Shown piece after piece: positions 29,030 through 37,636 of a stretch of DNA of 64,000 nucleotides. Origin of the DNA: Deltaproteobacteria bacterium (GTDB taxonomy: Bacteria; Myxococcota_A; Bradymonadia; REDH01); assembly GCA_007693585.1 (NCBI GenBank), contig REDH01000065.1:97421-161420 (forward strand). The letters are read 5' to 3'. Numbering within the stretch: position 1 is the stretch's first letter; every line of letters starts with the position of its first letter. The translations under genes were made by a program, and so were the position numbers. The notes below the pieces were generated by a model. That model was given only the letters and a program-made list of their open reading frames with translations, ran no database searches and was not told the DNA's origin.

Positions 29030-30709
29030 ATGAGCAGACCCGTCGTCGGAATCGATCTAGGCACCAGCAACAGCGTCGTGGCGACGGTGCTCAATGGCGA
29101 AGCCATGGTCATTCCGGACGGCGAGGGGCGTACCGTCTTTCCATCCATCGCGAGCTTTCCCGGTGGGGAGCGGGTCATCGTCGGTCACGACGCCCGGGTT
29201 CTTCTCTTCGACGCCCCCGAGCGCACCATCGCGGCGGCGAAGCGCCTCATCGGGCGGAGCTGGCACGCGTCTGAGGTTCGGGAGGCTGCGCGTTTCCTGC
29301 CCTTCCCGATCGAGCGGGGCGACAATGACGTCCCCCTGCTGGCTCCGGGGGATCAGCGACTGGCGATCGAGCAGGTTCAGGCGCTGATTCTGCAGCACGT
29401 GAAGCGGGTGGCGGAGGACTATCTCGGCGAGTCCGTGACGGACGCTGTCATCACGGTGCCCGCGAATTTCAATGAGGCGCAGCGACAGGCCACCCGGCTT
29501 GCCGGCGAGCTTGCGGGCCTGACCGTCCACCGCGTGCTGAACGAGCCGACCGCGGCTGCGCTGGCCTACGGTCAGCGCGAGGGAAACCGGACGCGCATCG
29601 CCGTCTTCGACCTTGGGGGTGGGACGTTCGACATCACGCTCCTCGAGGTCCGCGGGCATGTGTTCGAGGTTCTGGCGACGGCGGGGGACACGTTCCTCGG
29701 TGGCGAAGACCTGGACCATGCGATCGCCGGCCTTCTGGAGCAGCGAGCGCGGCGCGACGGCGCAATCGACGGTACGCCCGACGCCACGGTGGGCCGGCGC
29801 CTCCGCGCCATTGCGGAGCGTCTGAAGATCGCGCTCACCGAGTCGACGGATGCGGAGGTCACTGTGCCGGAGCTGGTGCCGGGCTCCGGGCGCGGCGCCA
29901 CGTTCCGGCTCAGCCGAAACGAGTTGAGGGACACGTGTCTTCCGATCCTGCAGCAGACGTTCCTGGTCTGCGACGAGGCCCTCGGACTCGCCGGCATCGC
30001 CGCCACGGAAATCGATCGGTTGCTGCTTGTCGGGGGCTCGACGCGCTCGCCCTTCGTTCGCGAGACCGTGGAACAGTATTTCTTTCGCGAGGCGGAGTCC
30101 GGGATCAATCCGGACGAGGTGGTGGCACTCGGCGCGGCCATCTTCGCGCACTCGATTGTGCCTGTGGCTGCGGGTGCTGCAGCCACGGCGACGGGCTTGG
30201 GAGCCGATGGGGCACTTCTCGACGATGATCTGTTGCAGCCGGAGAACGACCTTCCTGTCCCAGGCACGGCGACACGTCGCCCGAAGCTTCCGCCTCCCGC
30301 CGCAGCGCCGCCGTTGCTGATCGACGTCATTCCACGCGCCCTCGGCGTGCGCACCGCGGGCGGGTACACGGACATCCTGATTCCACGCAATTCCAGCGTG
30401 CCGGTGCGCGAGGTCAGGGACTACGCCACCAGCAAGGATCGCCAGACCACCGTCAGGCTGGTGATTCACGAAGGAGAGTCTCGGAAGGCGGAGGAGAACC
30501 ACCTGCTGGGCGAGCTCGTTCTCGACGGTCTGCGTCCGGCTCCTCGCGGGGACGTGGTGATCGAGGTCGCGTTCGAGGTCGGTGTGGACGGACTCCTTCG
30601 CATCTCCGCGCGCGACCTCGAGACTGGGGTCCACCAGCAGGCGACGCTTCATGTAGCCGGTCTCCATGATGCGGAGACGGTTGCGCGCATGCGTCGTGCG
30701 ACCGAGTAG
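29030..30709 (+). CDS. Hsp70-family chaperone lacking the lid
   Basis: 559 residues. The ATPase domain is complete: VGIDLGTSNSVVATV (phosphate 1), VFDLGGGTFDITLLEV (phosphate 2) and LLLVGGSTRSPFVRE (adenosine). An Ala-rich, low-complexity linker of about 45 residues (about 375-425) replaces the short DnaK linker. The beta-sandwich substrate domain is present (DVIPRALGVRTAGGYTDILI), but the protein ends right after it, so the C-terminal helical lid is missing. It is a specialised DnaK relative rather than the housekeeping one. The J-domain gene 63 bp downstream is its natural co-chaperone candidate. Confidence 0.9.
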   Translation: MSRPVVGIDLGTSNSVVATVLNGEAMVIPDGEGRTVFPSIASFPGGERVIVGHDARVLLFDAPERTIAAAKRLIGRSWHASEVREAARFLPFPIERGDNDVPLLAPGDQRLAIEQVQALILQHVKRVAEDYLGESVTDAVITVPANFNEAQRQATRLAGELAGLTVHRVLNEPTAAALAYGQREGNRTRIAVFDLGGGTFDITLLEVRGHVFEVLATAGDTFLGGEDLDHAIAGLLEQRARRDGAIDGTPDATVGRRLRAIAERLKIALTESTDAEVTVPELVPGSGRGATFRLSRNELRDTCLPILQQTFLVCDEALGLAGIAATEIDRLLLVGGSTRSPFVRETVEQYFFREAESGINPDEVVALGAAIFAHSIVPVAAGAAATATGLGADGALLDDDLLQPENDLPVPGTATRRPKLPPPAAAPPLLIDVIPRALGVRTAGGYTDILIPRNSSVPVREVRDYATSKDRQTTVRLVIHEGESRKAEENHLLGELVLDGLRPAPRGDVVIEVAFEVGVDGLLRISARDLETGVHQQATLHVAGLHDAETVARMRRATE

Positions 30710-30772
30710 GGTTCGGCGAGGTCTCTCCAGACCCGTCTCCCCACTCCGCGTCCTCGCAGGAGGCAGCTTTCC

Positions 30773-31429
30773 ATGGTGCAGTCCCCGTCGCCCACCGTCA
30801 TCGTGGTCGCCGCCAGCGCGGCGCACGCGGAGCGGTTTCGAGCGGCGCTCGACCGGCTCGGCGACCGGCTCGTCGTCGTCGAGAGTGTGCAGGCCCTCCG
30901 CGGCGTTCCGCTTCGGAAGCTTCGGGCGCTGGTCCTCGACATGCAGATCGTGAGCCCCCCCGCCGCGAAGACGGTGCCGCTGCTGCGACGCGCGCTGCCG
31001 GAGTCCTGTCGGATCCTCGGGGCGGGCCGTCCGACTGCGGACGAACCCCATCCATTCGAGGGGGTACTCCCCTTCCCCTCCGGTCCTGGGGTGCTTCTGG
31101 ACCGGCTTCGACGCGCGCTCGCCGAGCGGGCGTCCGCGCAAGCGTTGGACGTCGAGCTGGCCGCGGAGATCGAGTTGCGTTGTCACCGGCTGGAAGGGCA
31201 GTCCCTGTACGACCGCCTGGATCTGCCTCCGGGGGCGCCGGTCGCGGACGTCACGCGCGCCTTCGACGCGCTGAGCGAGCGGCTTCATCCGGACCGGGTC
31301 GCGCATCTTCCCGAGGCGTTGAGGTCATCGGCGTCGACGCTCTACGCCGCGATCGCGGAGGCGGGTCGTGTCCTGCGTTCGCCGGCCGAGCGTTCCGCCT
31401 ACCACCGCAAACTTCGCGACCCTTCCTGA
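30773..31429 (+). CDS. Pseudo-receiver/J-domain fusion protein
   Basis: 218 residues. Residues 8-115 look like a response-regulator receiver fold: VIVVAAS, LRALVLDMQIVSPPAAK and CRILGAGR match strands 1, 3 and 4. The acidic pair after strand 1 is missing, so phosphorylation is doubtful. After a helical linker, residues about 140-215 form a J domain: YDRLDLPPGAPVADVTRAF, then the intact HPD in ERLHPDRV and a helix IAEAGRVLRSPAERSAYHRK. J domains stimulate Hsp70 ATPase, so the protein probably recruits the lidless Hsp70 encoded just upstream to clients or signals. Confidence 0.78.
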   Translation: MVQSPSPTVIVVAASAAHAERFRAALDRLGDRLVVVESVQALRGVPLRKLRALVLDMQIVSPPAAKTVPLLRRALPESCRILGAGRPTADEPHPFEGVLPFPSGPGVLLDRLRRALAERASAQALDVELAAEIELRCHRLEGQSLYDRLDLPPGAPVADVTRAFDALSERLHPDRVAHLPEALRSSASTLYAAIAEAGRVLRSPAERSAYHRKLRDPS

Positions 31430-31455
31430 TGTGCCGTTGACCTCGGGGCTGGCCC

Positions 31456-32415
31456 ATGCGTGGTCGGGCTGCTAGGCTTTGGCCCCCGCGATGGGTTCCC
31501 CGTCTCCCGCCCTCCCCCCGCTCCAGCGTTCCTGCCTTGCCCGAGAATGAAGCACCGCCCGCAGCGCGCCGCAAGTCCGGCGACCTGCTGCCGCGCCTGG
31601 TCACGGCGCTCGTGCTTGGCCCCCTTCTCCTGGCTGCGGCCATCGTGGGGCCCAACCTTCTGGTGTGGCTGATCGTGGTGGTCGCCGCGCTGATCGGGAA
31701 CCTCGAGTACACGCGGATGACGGTGGCCAACGGTCGGGCTCGCCTGGTGCGAGGGGTCTCGGCCGTCGGTACGGTGGCGACGCTTTCCCTGCTGTACTGG
31801 GTGGATCCGGAGGCTGCGGTGATGGCCTTTGCGGCGTGTCTCCTCGGGGTCATGCTGGCCGAGCTGGCGACGGTGCGCGACCCACGGCACTCCGCCGGCC
31901 GAATCGGAGGGGGGCTGTCGGGGTTCGTGTACGCGACCGTGCTCTTCGGTTCGCTGCTCGTGCTCGCACAGGGGGAGCATCCGGGAGAGACGGCGCCCCA
32001 TCAGGGCGGATGGTTCATGTTTCCGATGTTCGTGGTGTGGATGGGAGACACAGGCGCCTACTTCGCCGGGCGTGCGTTCGGGAAGCGAAAGCTCGCGCCC
32101 GTCGTGAGTCCGGGGAAGTCATGGGAGGGTGCCGCAGGCGGGCTCGTCGCCTCCGTCGTCGGCGGATATCTCTGCTGGTGGTTGCTGCTGGATGGAGCAG
32201 GCGTGGCGGCATGGCACGTGCTGCTCTTCGCGGTGCCGGGGGCCATCCTGGGTCAGCTGGGGGATCTGTGCGAGAGCCTGATCAAGCGTTCCACGGGATT
32301 CAAGGATTCGGGGGCGATCCTGTACGGTCATGGCGGAATGCTCGACCGGGTGGACGCGCTGTTGTTCGCGGCGCCCTGGTTCGTGCTGGTCAAGTCCCTT
32401 CTCGACCTCGGCTGA
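31456..32415 (+). CDS. cdsA: Phosphatidate cytidylyltransferase (CDP-diacylglycerol synthase)
   Basis: Up to 319 residues. There are about eight membrane segments and the C-terminal family signature, SLIKRSTGFKDSG followed by GHGGMLDRVD. It makes CDP-diacylglycerol from phosphatidate and CTP, the branch point for membrane phospholipids. The start is uncertain: the ATG at 31456 gives a basic, Pro-rich leader unusual for the family, and a TTG at 31537 would give a 292-residue protein that begins shortly before the first helix. The rseP gene follows 12 bp later, the common cdsA-rseP order. Confidence 0.92.
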   Translation: MRGRAARLWPPRWVPRLPPSPRSSVPALPENEAPPAARRKSGDLLPRLVTALVLGPLLLAAAIVGPNLLVWLIVVVAALIGNLEYTRMTVANGRARLVRGVSAVGTVATLSLLYWVDPEAAVMAFAACLLGVMLAELATVRDPRHSAGRIGGGLSGFVYATVLFGSLLVLAQGEHPGETAPHQGGWFMFPMFVVWMGDTGAYFAGRAFGKRKLAPVVSPGKSWEGAAGGLVASVVGGYLCWWLLLDGAGVAAWHVLLFAVPGAILGQLGDLCESLIKRSTGFKDSGAILYGHGGMLDRVDALLFAAPWFVLVKSLLDLG

Positions 32416-32427
32416 CCCGGAGACTCG

Positions 32428-34077
32428 ATGGGGATCCTCTTCTTCCTGCTGCTGATCGGCCCGCTCATCTTCTTTCATGAGCTCGGCCACTTCGCCGCTG
32501 CCCGGGTGTTCGGGGTGAAGTGCGAGCAGTTCGCGATCGGTTTCGGTCCCGCGGTAGCCCGTTGGCGTCCGGGCGAGACCGAGTACTCCCTGCGAGCACT
32601 TCCGCTCGGGGGATACGTGCAGATGCTCGGGATGTTTCCGGAGGAGGAGATCGACTCGGCCGACGAGGGGCGTGCCCTCCACGACAAGCCAAAGTGGCAG
32701 CGGATGATCATCTATCTGGCCGGGCCGGTGATGAACCTGCTCATCCCGATTCCGATCTTCTTCCTCGTGCTCTTTGCCGCGGCGGAGCGCACGGCATCCG
32801 TGGCCGGTGTGGTCGCTCCTGACTCTCCTGCCGCGGCGGCGGGTCTGATGGACGGCGACGAGATCGTGGCGGTCGACGGGAGTCCGGTTCGTTTCTTCGA
32901 CCAGCTGACGGCGCGAATTCGGCATCGGCCGGGGGAGGAGATTTCCCTGACCGTGCTCCGCGACGGCGACGAGCTGGAGCTCACGCTTGTCCCGGAGTCG
33001 GTCCTCGTGCGCGACTCCTTCGTCGGCCTGCGGGTGGTCGAGACGGGCCGCATCGGGATCATGGCGGCGCGGTTCGCTCCGATCATCGACGTCGTTCCCG
33101 AGGGGCCTGCAGACGCGGCTGGACTCCTCACGTTCGACCGAATCGAGCGTGTCGACGGCGAGCCTGTGGCGAGCTGGCACGAGCTGCGGTCGTTGCTGGA
33201 GGCATCCCGGGGCATGGAGGTCACCCTGGACGTGTTGCGCACCGGGCGCGGCCCGGAGCAGCTTGGGCGGCTCTACCTGCTCGAGCCCGTGTCCCTTGCG
33301 CTGCAGGCGGACGAGGTGACCGCGCTGGGCATCCGGAGCGCAGAAGCCACCGTCTTCGAAGTGCTTCCGGGCAGCCCGGCCGCAGACGCCGGCCTGATGT
33401 ATGGCGATCGTGTGGTCGGCATCGACGGTCGCACGCACGAGAGCCTGCTTCCCGTGCTGGAGCGTCTGCATGCCGAGCCCGATCGGTCGCATCTACTCGA
33501 CATCGAGCGCAACGGCGAGCGGATCACGGTGTCCTTCACCCCGTCCGTGCGCACCGTGACGGCGGAGTTCCGTCAGGAGCGGGAGCACACGTTCATCGGG
33601 TTTCGTGGCCGGCTTGACTACGAGGCGCCCGAGCTTCGTCCGATGACGCTCGGCCAGCGCCTGTGGTACGCGTTCTCCCGCTCGTTCGCGGAGACCTTCG
33701 GCTTCATCGGCGCGATGATCCTCGGTGTCTGGTACCTGATCGTGGGGACCATCGACACCTCTGCGCTGGGTGGCCCGATCCTCATCGCCGACCTGGCGAG
33801 CCAGGCGGGGCACGCAGGGTGGGAGCCCTTCCTCCGCATGATGGCGATCATCAGCGTCAATCTGGGCATCATCAACCTTCTTCCGTTGCCCGGTCTGGAC
33901 GGGGGGCACCTGATGATCCTGACGGTCGAGAGCATCAAGCGGGGTCCCATTTCGAATCGAACGCGACAGATCCTCAACTTCGTGGGCATCGTCACGATTG
34001 TTCTGCTGATGCTCTTCGCCTTCAAGAACGACATCGAACGCTACTGGATCGACGTTCGGAACTGGCTCAACTCGTGA
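32428..34077 (+). CDS. rseP: Site-2 protease RseP (intramembrane zinc metalloprotease)
   Basis: 549 residues, about 100 more than E. coli RseP. The zinc motif HELGH lies at residues 17-21 in the first membrane helix and the third ligand in NLLPLPGLDGGH (Asp491). Between them lie at least two PDZ domains (AGVVAPDSPAAAAGLMDGDE and VVPEGPADAAGLLTFDR) and what looks like a third (VLPGSPAADAGLMYGDR). RseP cuts membrane-bound anti-sigma factors and remnant signal peptides. GGAG is 5 nt before the ATG. It overlaps tsaB by 4 bp (GTGA). Confidence 0.95.
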   Translation: MGILFFLLLIGPLIFFHELGHFAAARVFGVKCEQFAIGFGPAVARWRPGETEYSLRALPLGGYVQMLGMFPEEEIDSADEGRALHDKPKWQRMIIYLAGPVMNLLIPIPIFFLVLFAAAERTASVAGVVAPDSPAAAAGLMDGDEIVAVDGSPVRFFDQLTARIRHRPGEEISLTVLRDGDELELTLVPESVLVRDSFVGLRVVETGRIGIMAARFAPIIDVVPEGPADAAGLLTFDRIERVDGEPVASWHELRSLLEASRGMEVTLDVLRTGRGPEQLGRLYLLEPVSLALQADEVTALGIRSAEATVFEVLPGSPAADAGLMYGDRVVGIDGRTHESLLPVLERLHAEPDRSHLLDIERNGERITVSFTPSVRTVTAEFRQEREHTFIGFRGRLDYEAPELRPMTLGQRLWYAFSRSFAETFGFIGAMILGVWYLIVGTIDTSALGGPILIADLASQAGHAGWEPFLRMMAIISVNLGIINLLPLPGLDGGHLMILTVESIKRGPISNRTRQILNFVGIVTIVLLMLFAFKNDIERYWIDVRNWLNS

Positions 34078-34775
34078 ATGTCCTTGCTCTCGATACGGCC
34101 ACGGCAACGCAGAGTGTCGCGCTCATGCTCGACGACGAGCTGGTCGCCAGCCGGTCGACCAGGACGGGACGTGGAGGGCACTCCCGGGACCTGCTGGAAG
34201 CGATCGCCGCCGTGCTGCGGGGTCATGGCGTGTCCGTGCGGGATCTGGACGGCATCGGTGTCGGCGTGGGTCCCGGCAGCTTCACGGGCGTGCGGATTGG
34301 CCTCGCCGTGGCGAAGGGGCTCGCCGCGTCCGAGGACATTCCACTGCACCCGGTCACGTCGGAGCGGTCGCTCTCGGCCTCCCTGCCCTGCGGGCTCACG
34401 GTGGCATGGGCGGAGGACGCCAGGAAGGGTGAACTCTACGCGGCATGCACGACATCCGGCCTCGACGCCGAGGAGCTGCTGCCGCTCGACACCTGGACCC
34501 CGGAGTCGTTTGCCCGCGCCGTGTCCGAACTTCCGGCGGTCCGGGAGTTGTACTGGGCGGGCAACGGTCCCGCGGCGCATCCTTCGCTCCTCGATCAGGT
34601 TCTCCCCGGCTCGCGGAACCTGTCGAGCATCATCCCGGGCCCGGACGCGCGCGGCATCGCCCGTCTTGTCTGTGCTCGGCGCATCGCCGGCTACCCGGCC
34701 TCCGGGGTCGACGCCCGCTACATTCGTCCGTCGGAAGCCGAACTCGGGCGGCCCGGTGCCCATCGGGCGCGCTGA
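34074..34775 (+). CDS. tsaB: tRNA threonylcarbamoyladenosine synthesis protein TsaB
   Basis: 233 residues starting at a GTG that overlaps the rseP stop. The ASKHA fold is recognised from LALDTATATQSVALM at the N-terminus and the family hallmark GVGVGPGSFTGVRIGLAVAKG. TsaB forms a complex with TsaD and TsaE to make the t6A base of ANN-decoding tRNAs. Family length and both hallmark segments are normal. The C-terminus (ARYIRPSEAE) is also typical. Confidence 0.95.
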   Translation: MNVLALDTATATQSVALMLDDELVASRSTRTGRGGHSRDLLEAIAAVLRGHGVSVRDLDGIGVGVGPGSFTGVRIGLAVAKGLAASEDIPLHPVTSERSLSASLPCGLTVAWAEDARKGELYAACTTSGLDAEELLPLDTWTPESFARAVSELPAVRELYWAGNGPAAHPSLLDQVLPGSRNLSSIIPGPDARGIARLVCARRIAGYPASGVDARYIRPSEAELGRPGAHRAR

Positions 34776-34828
34776 GGTGACGGACGGCGACGGGGGATGG
34801 GCACCGGGTCCGTCCCTGGCCGCGGCCC

Positions 34829-34900
34829 CGCGTGTCGCGCTCGCGCGTGCGGGCGTGCACTTCGCGCGTGTCGCGCTCGCGCGTGCGGGCGTGCACTTCG
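34829..34900. repeat. Perfect 2 x 36-bp direct tandem repeat
   Basis: Copies at 34829-34864 and 34865-34900 are identical. Each contains tcgcgctcgcgcgtgcgggc. The array lies in the 275-bp gap between tsaB and the double-receiver gene, outside any supported coding region. Confidence 0.9.
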
Positions 34901-35050
34901 TCCGGTCACCGCACCTTCGGCGTGCTCCAGGGCACGGGATCCTTGCCTCCGCGCGCGTCCCCGCCCCGGCCGGCATCCGGCATTGACTCACGTGCCTCGT
35001 TGTGCGCAGAGAGTCCATGGGTCGATGAATCTCCCCTCGTTCGGACCGCC

Positions 35051-36205
35051 GTGCAGTATCCCGTTGTCGTCTACGAAACCGACCCGTTGAGCGAGTCTCG
35101 TCTCTCCCATCTGCTCGAGGCGGAGGGGCTCGAGGTTCTGGATGTCCAGAACGAGACTTCCCTTCTCCAGCTTGTGGAGCAGACGGCGCTTTCGCTTGCG
35201 TTCATCAGCATCGACGCGCTCCGCGAGAGTGTGTCGCGCACGGCACAGATGATCCGGGCGATCGCCCCCGAGACGACGCTCGTTCTGACGGGACACGCAG
35301 ACAACCGGTCACTTCTCGCGCGACTTGGTCGCAGCGTGGGGGCCTTCACGCTGAACATGCCCCCTGACCCTGCCGAGTTCCGCATCCTGATGCAGGCCCT
35401 CAGCACGGGAAGGGGTGTTCTGGACGACGATGATCTCGAGATGATCGCCGACGACGACCTGCAGGAGGAACCTGCTTCGTCGGCCGCCGCGGCCCCGTTC
35501 TCCGATCCGGCCGGAAGTGGATTGCGTTCGGCGTTCAGCATCCCTCGACAGGGTGCGGTCCCCGAACGTATCGACGAACAGGCGAGCGACCTGCCGACCA
35601 ACGCCCGGTCTGTTCTCTTCGCGTTCATGGAGCGGGCGTTCGAGACCTTCATGGCACTGGAGACGCGCAACCTGGACCTGCGCCGGGAGTTGCTTCAGCT
35701 TCAGGATCCGGAGCGTGCGTCCCGACTGAACCGACCCCTTCGGGTGTGGGTGTGCCACCCGGATGGGCAGTTCGCCGAGGGCATGAGCCGCCTGGCGCCA
35801 CGGCTGCGGCTGGATATCTCGAGCGTTCTCACGACTGGTGGTGAGGTGCTCGACCGTCTTGCCGCAGATCAGCCGGATCTGCTGCTGATCGCCGATCAGC
35901 TTCCGGACATCCCGGCCGAGTTGGTCGTGCAGAGCATCCAGGGTGCGAGCGCCGCGACATCGATCAGCCTCGTTCGTGGCTGGGGCACTGAGGATCGCTC
36001 GATCGAATTGCTCTCGCACGACGAGGGGCAGTCCATGGCGATGCGGCTGGAGTCGGTGAACGAGTTGATTTCGGTCATCGAGACGGTGAAGCTGAACACG
36101 CTGGCGGCTGACATGGGGCGGGACTTCGCACGGGCCTTTCGGGAGACGCATCAAGCGTTTCTGAAGGACTACGGTCGACTGCGGCAGTGGCTCGAGCGCG
36201 GATGA
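35051..36205 (+). CDS. Protein with two receiver-like domains
   Basis: 384 residues from a GTG at 35051. Residues about 1-120 follow a receiver pattern (PVVVYETDPLSESRLSHLL, LAFISIDAL, TTLVLTGHAD). An acidic linker and a helical segment rich in Arg/Leu (residues about 190-225) lead to a second receiver-like domain at about 230-345 (RVWVCHPDGQFAEGMSRLA, DLLLIADQLPDIP). Phospho-acceptor aspartates may be present, but the surrounding acidic and lysine positions are altered, so both could be pseudo-receivers. No output domain; the C-terminal helix may bind a partner. No kinase is adjacent. Confidence 0.68.
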   Translation: MQYPVVVYETDPLSESRLSHLLEAEGLEVLDVQNETSLLQLVEQTALSLAFISIDALRESVSRTAQMIRAIAPETTLVLTGHADNRSLLARLGRSVGAFTLNMPPDPAEFRILMQALSTGRGVLDDDDLEMIADDDLQEEPASSAAAAPFSDPAGSGLRSAFSIPRQGAVPERIDEQASDLPTNARSVLFAFMERAFETFMALETRNLDLRRELLQLQDPERASRLNRPLRVWVCHPDGQFAEGMSRLAPRLRLDISSVLTTGGEVLDRLAADQPDLLLIADQLPDIPAELVVQSIQGASAATSISLVRGWGTEDRSIELLSHDEGQSMAMRLESVNELISVIETVKLNTLAADMGRDFARAFRETHQAFLKDYGRLRQWLERG

Positions 36206-36239
36206 CGGCGTCCATCCGGCATTCGCGCGAACGACTCCG

Positions 36240-36797
36240 CTACGCGTTCAGCAGCTCGGCAGGCCCCTCGAGCACACCGATGTACGGAAGATTCCGGAAG
36301 TACTGCGCGTAGTCGAGTCCGTACCCGATGACGAATCGATCCGGAACCTCGAACCCGGTGTACGCGAGGTCCACCTCCTCGACCCGACGCGACGGCTTGT
36401 CGAGGAGGGTGGCGACCTTCACGGAAGCCGGTCCGCGCTTGCCGAGAATGTTCACGAGGTGAGTGATGGTGCGGCCGGTGTCGACGATGTCTTCGACGAG
36501 CAGGACATGTCTTCCGCTGACATCTTCCCGCAGGTCGTGAACGAAGCGCACGTTCCCGCTGCTCTGCGTTCCGCCGTGGTAGGACTCCACGGCGAGCATG
36601 TCCATTCGGAGGGGGACGCTGATGCTACGGCAGAGGTCAGCGAAGAAGAGAACGGAGCCCTTGAGGACGCACACGACGAGCAGGTCCTTTCTCTCGTGGT
36701 CGCGACTGATCTCCTGCCCCAGCTCGGCGACACGCTCGGCCAGTTGTCCTGCATCGATCAACACGCTCACCTTTGCCTCGGCCACGAGGTCTCTCAT
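36240..36797 (-). CDS. hpt: Hypoxanthine phosphoribosyltransferase
   Basis: 185 residues, normal length. The PRPP-binding motif is VLLVEDIVDTGRTI, the early LLVVCVLKGSVLFFADL loop is present, and the late VPDRFVIGYGLDYAQYFRNLP motif, which contacts the purine, is intact. It converts hypoxanthine and guanine with PRPP to IMP and GMP. GGGAG lies 7 nt before the ATG. It is the last gene of the tdk-upp-hpt salvage operon, 20 bp after upp. Confidence 0.96.
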   Translation of the reverse strand: MRDLVAEAKVSVLIDAGQLAERVAELGQEISRDHERKDLLVVCVLKGSVLFFADLCRSISVPLRMDMLAVESYHGGTQSSGNVRFVHDLREDVSGRHVLLVEDIVDTGRTITHLVNILGKRGPASVKVATLLDKPSRRVEEVDLAYTGFEVPDRFVIGYGLDYAQYFRNLPYIGVLEGPAELLNA

Positions 36798-36817
36798 GCG
36801 TTTTCTCCCTGCCGGGT

Positions 36818-37636
36818 TCAGACCCAGCTGTTGTTCATCAGCTCACCGAAACCACCTCCTCCGGGGATGATGTAGTCGCGCTCGTTGAGCCCGGACTCCT
36901 CATCCCAGCGCACGCCCGGGGTGGTGGCGAGAACCTCTTCGTTGCTCATGCCCCGGTCGACGCGCATGGCGAAGATCTGCACGTCGGGATCGGCGTCGAG
37001 CATGGTCCTGAGGTACTCCGGCGTCACGATCAGGTTGAGCGCGAGGATCGCCGTGGGTTCGTTGCCGTGGTGGGTGCGGTAGTGCCGAATCGCGTGGGCG
37101 AGGCTCCGCCCGGTAGCGCCCATGGGGTCGGGGAAGAGGACGTGACATCCATCGATGCTCCCGCCCACCTTTCCACCGGCGATGTCGGCCCCGACGACCG
37201 CCCCGTGATCGTTCGTCCGTCGGCTCATGATGAGGTGGTCCTGACGGACTCCATCCGGTTCGAGAAGAACGTTGCAGAGGTCGAAGCAAACCTGCGAGGG
37301 CACGATACCGGCGCGGGCGATATCGACCACGACCACGCGGGTGGCGGGGTCGAGCCAGTGGCCTTCGAGCACGGCCTCGGGGTGATCCGGGTGCATCCGT
37401 GTCGGCAACCGCTGCCGGCGTGTGGGGAAGGCCGTCGCGAGGGTTGCGAACAGGAGCTGCCCGTACAGGATTCGAACGATCTCATTGAACTGCGGTTGCC
37501 CAACCTGCTCGGAGCAGAGTCGGGCGAGCAGCAGCAGGGATACCTCGTCCCCGAGCAGGTGTACCCGGGGACCATATGCGTGGTCCTGCGGTGGAGAGAG
37601 GTGCCTTGCTCGGGGGTGGTTCACGATGTCGGTCAT
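36818..37636 (-). CDS. upp: Uracil phosphoribosyltransferase-like protein with N-terminal extension
   Basis: 272 residues, about 60 longer than E. coli Upp. UPRTase motifs are in order: VVDIARAGIVPS, then the PRPP loop LFPDPMGATGRSL and the uracil-binding DYIIPGGGGFGE at the C-terminus. The extra residues are mostly N-terminal (ending near GDEVSLLLLARL) and in an insertion around residues 60-90. It should make UMP from uracil and PRPP. The start overlaps the tdk stop (ATGA), showing translational coupling. Confidence 0.88.
   Translation of the reverse strand: MTDIVNHPRARHLSPPQDHAYGPRVHLLGDEVSLLLLARLCSEQVGQPQFNEIVRILYGQLLFATLATAFPTRRQRLPTRMHPDHPEAVLEGHWLDPATRVVVVDIARAGIVPSQVCFDLCNVLLEPDGVRQDHLIMSRRTNDHGAVVGADIAGGKVGGSIDGCHVLFPDPMGATGRSLAHAIRHYRTHHGNEPTAILALNLIVTPEYLRTMLDADPDVQIFAMRVDRGMSNEEVLATTPGVRWDEESGLNERDYIIPGGGGFGELMNNSWV

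Noticed and set aside
34829..34900. Possible coding extension of the double-receiver gene through the 36-bp repeat
   Set aside because: The frame is open to 34832, but the added residues are Arg/Ser/Cys-rich repeat translation; the receiver-like domain begins at the GTG at 35051.
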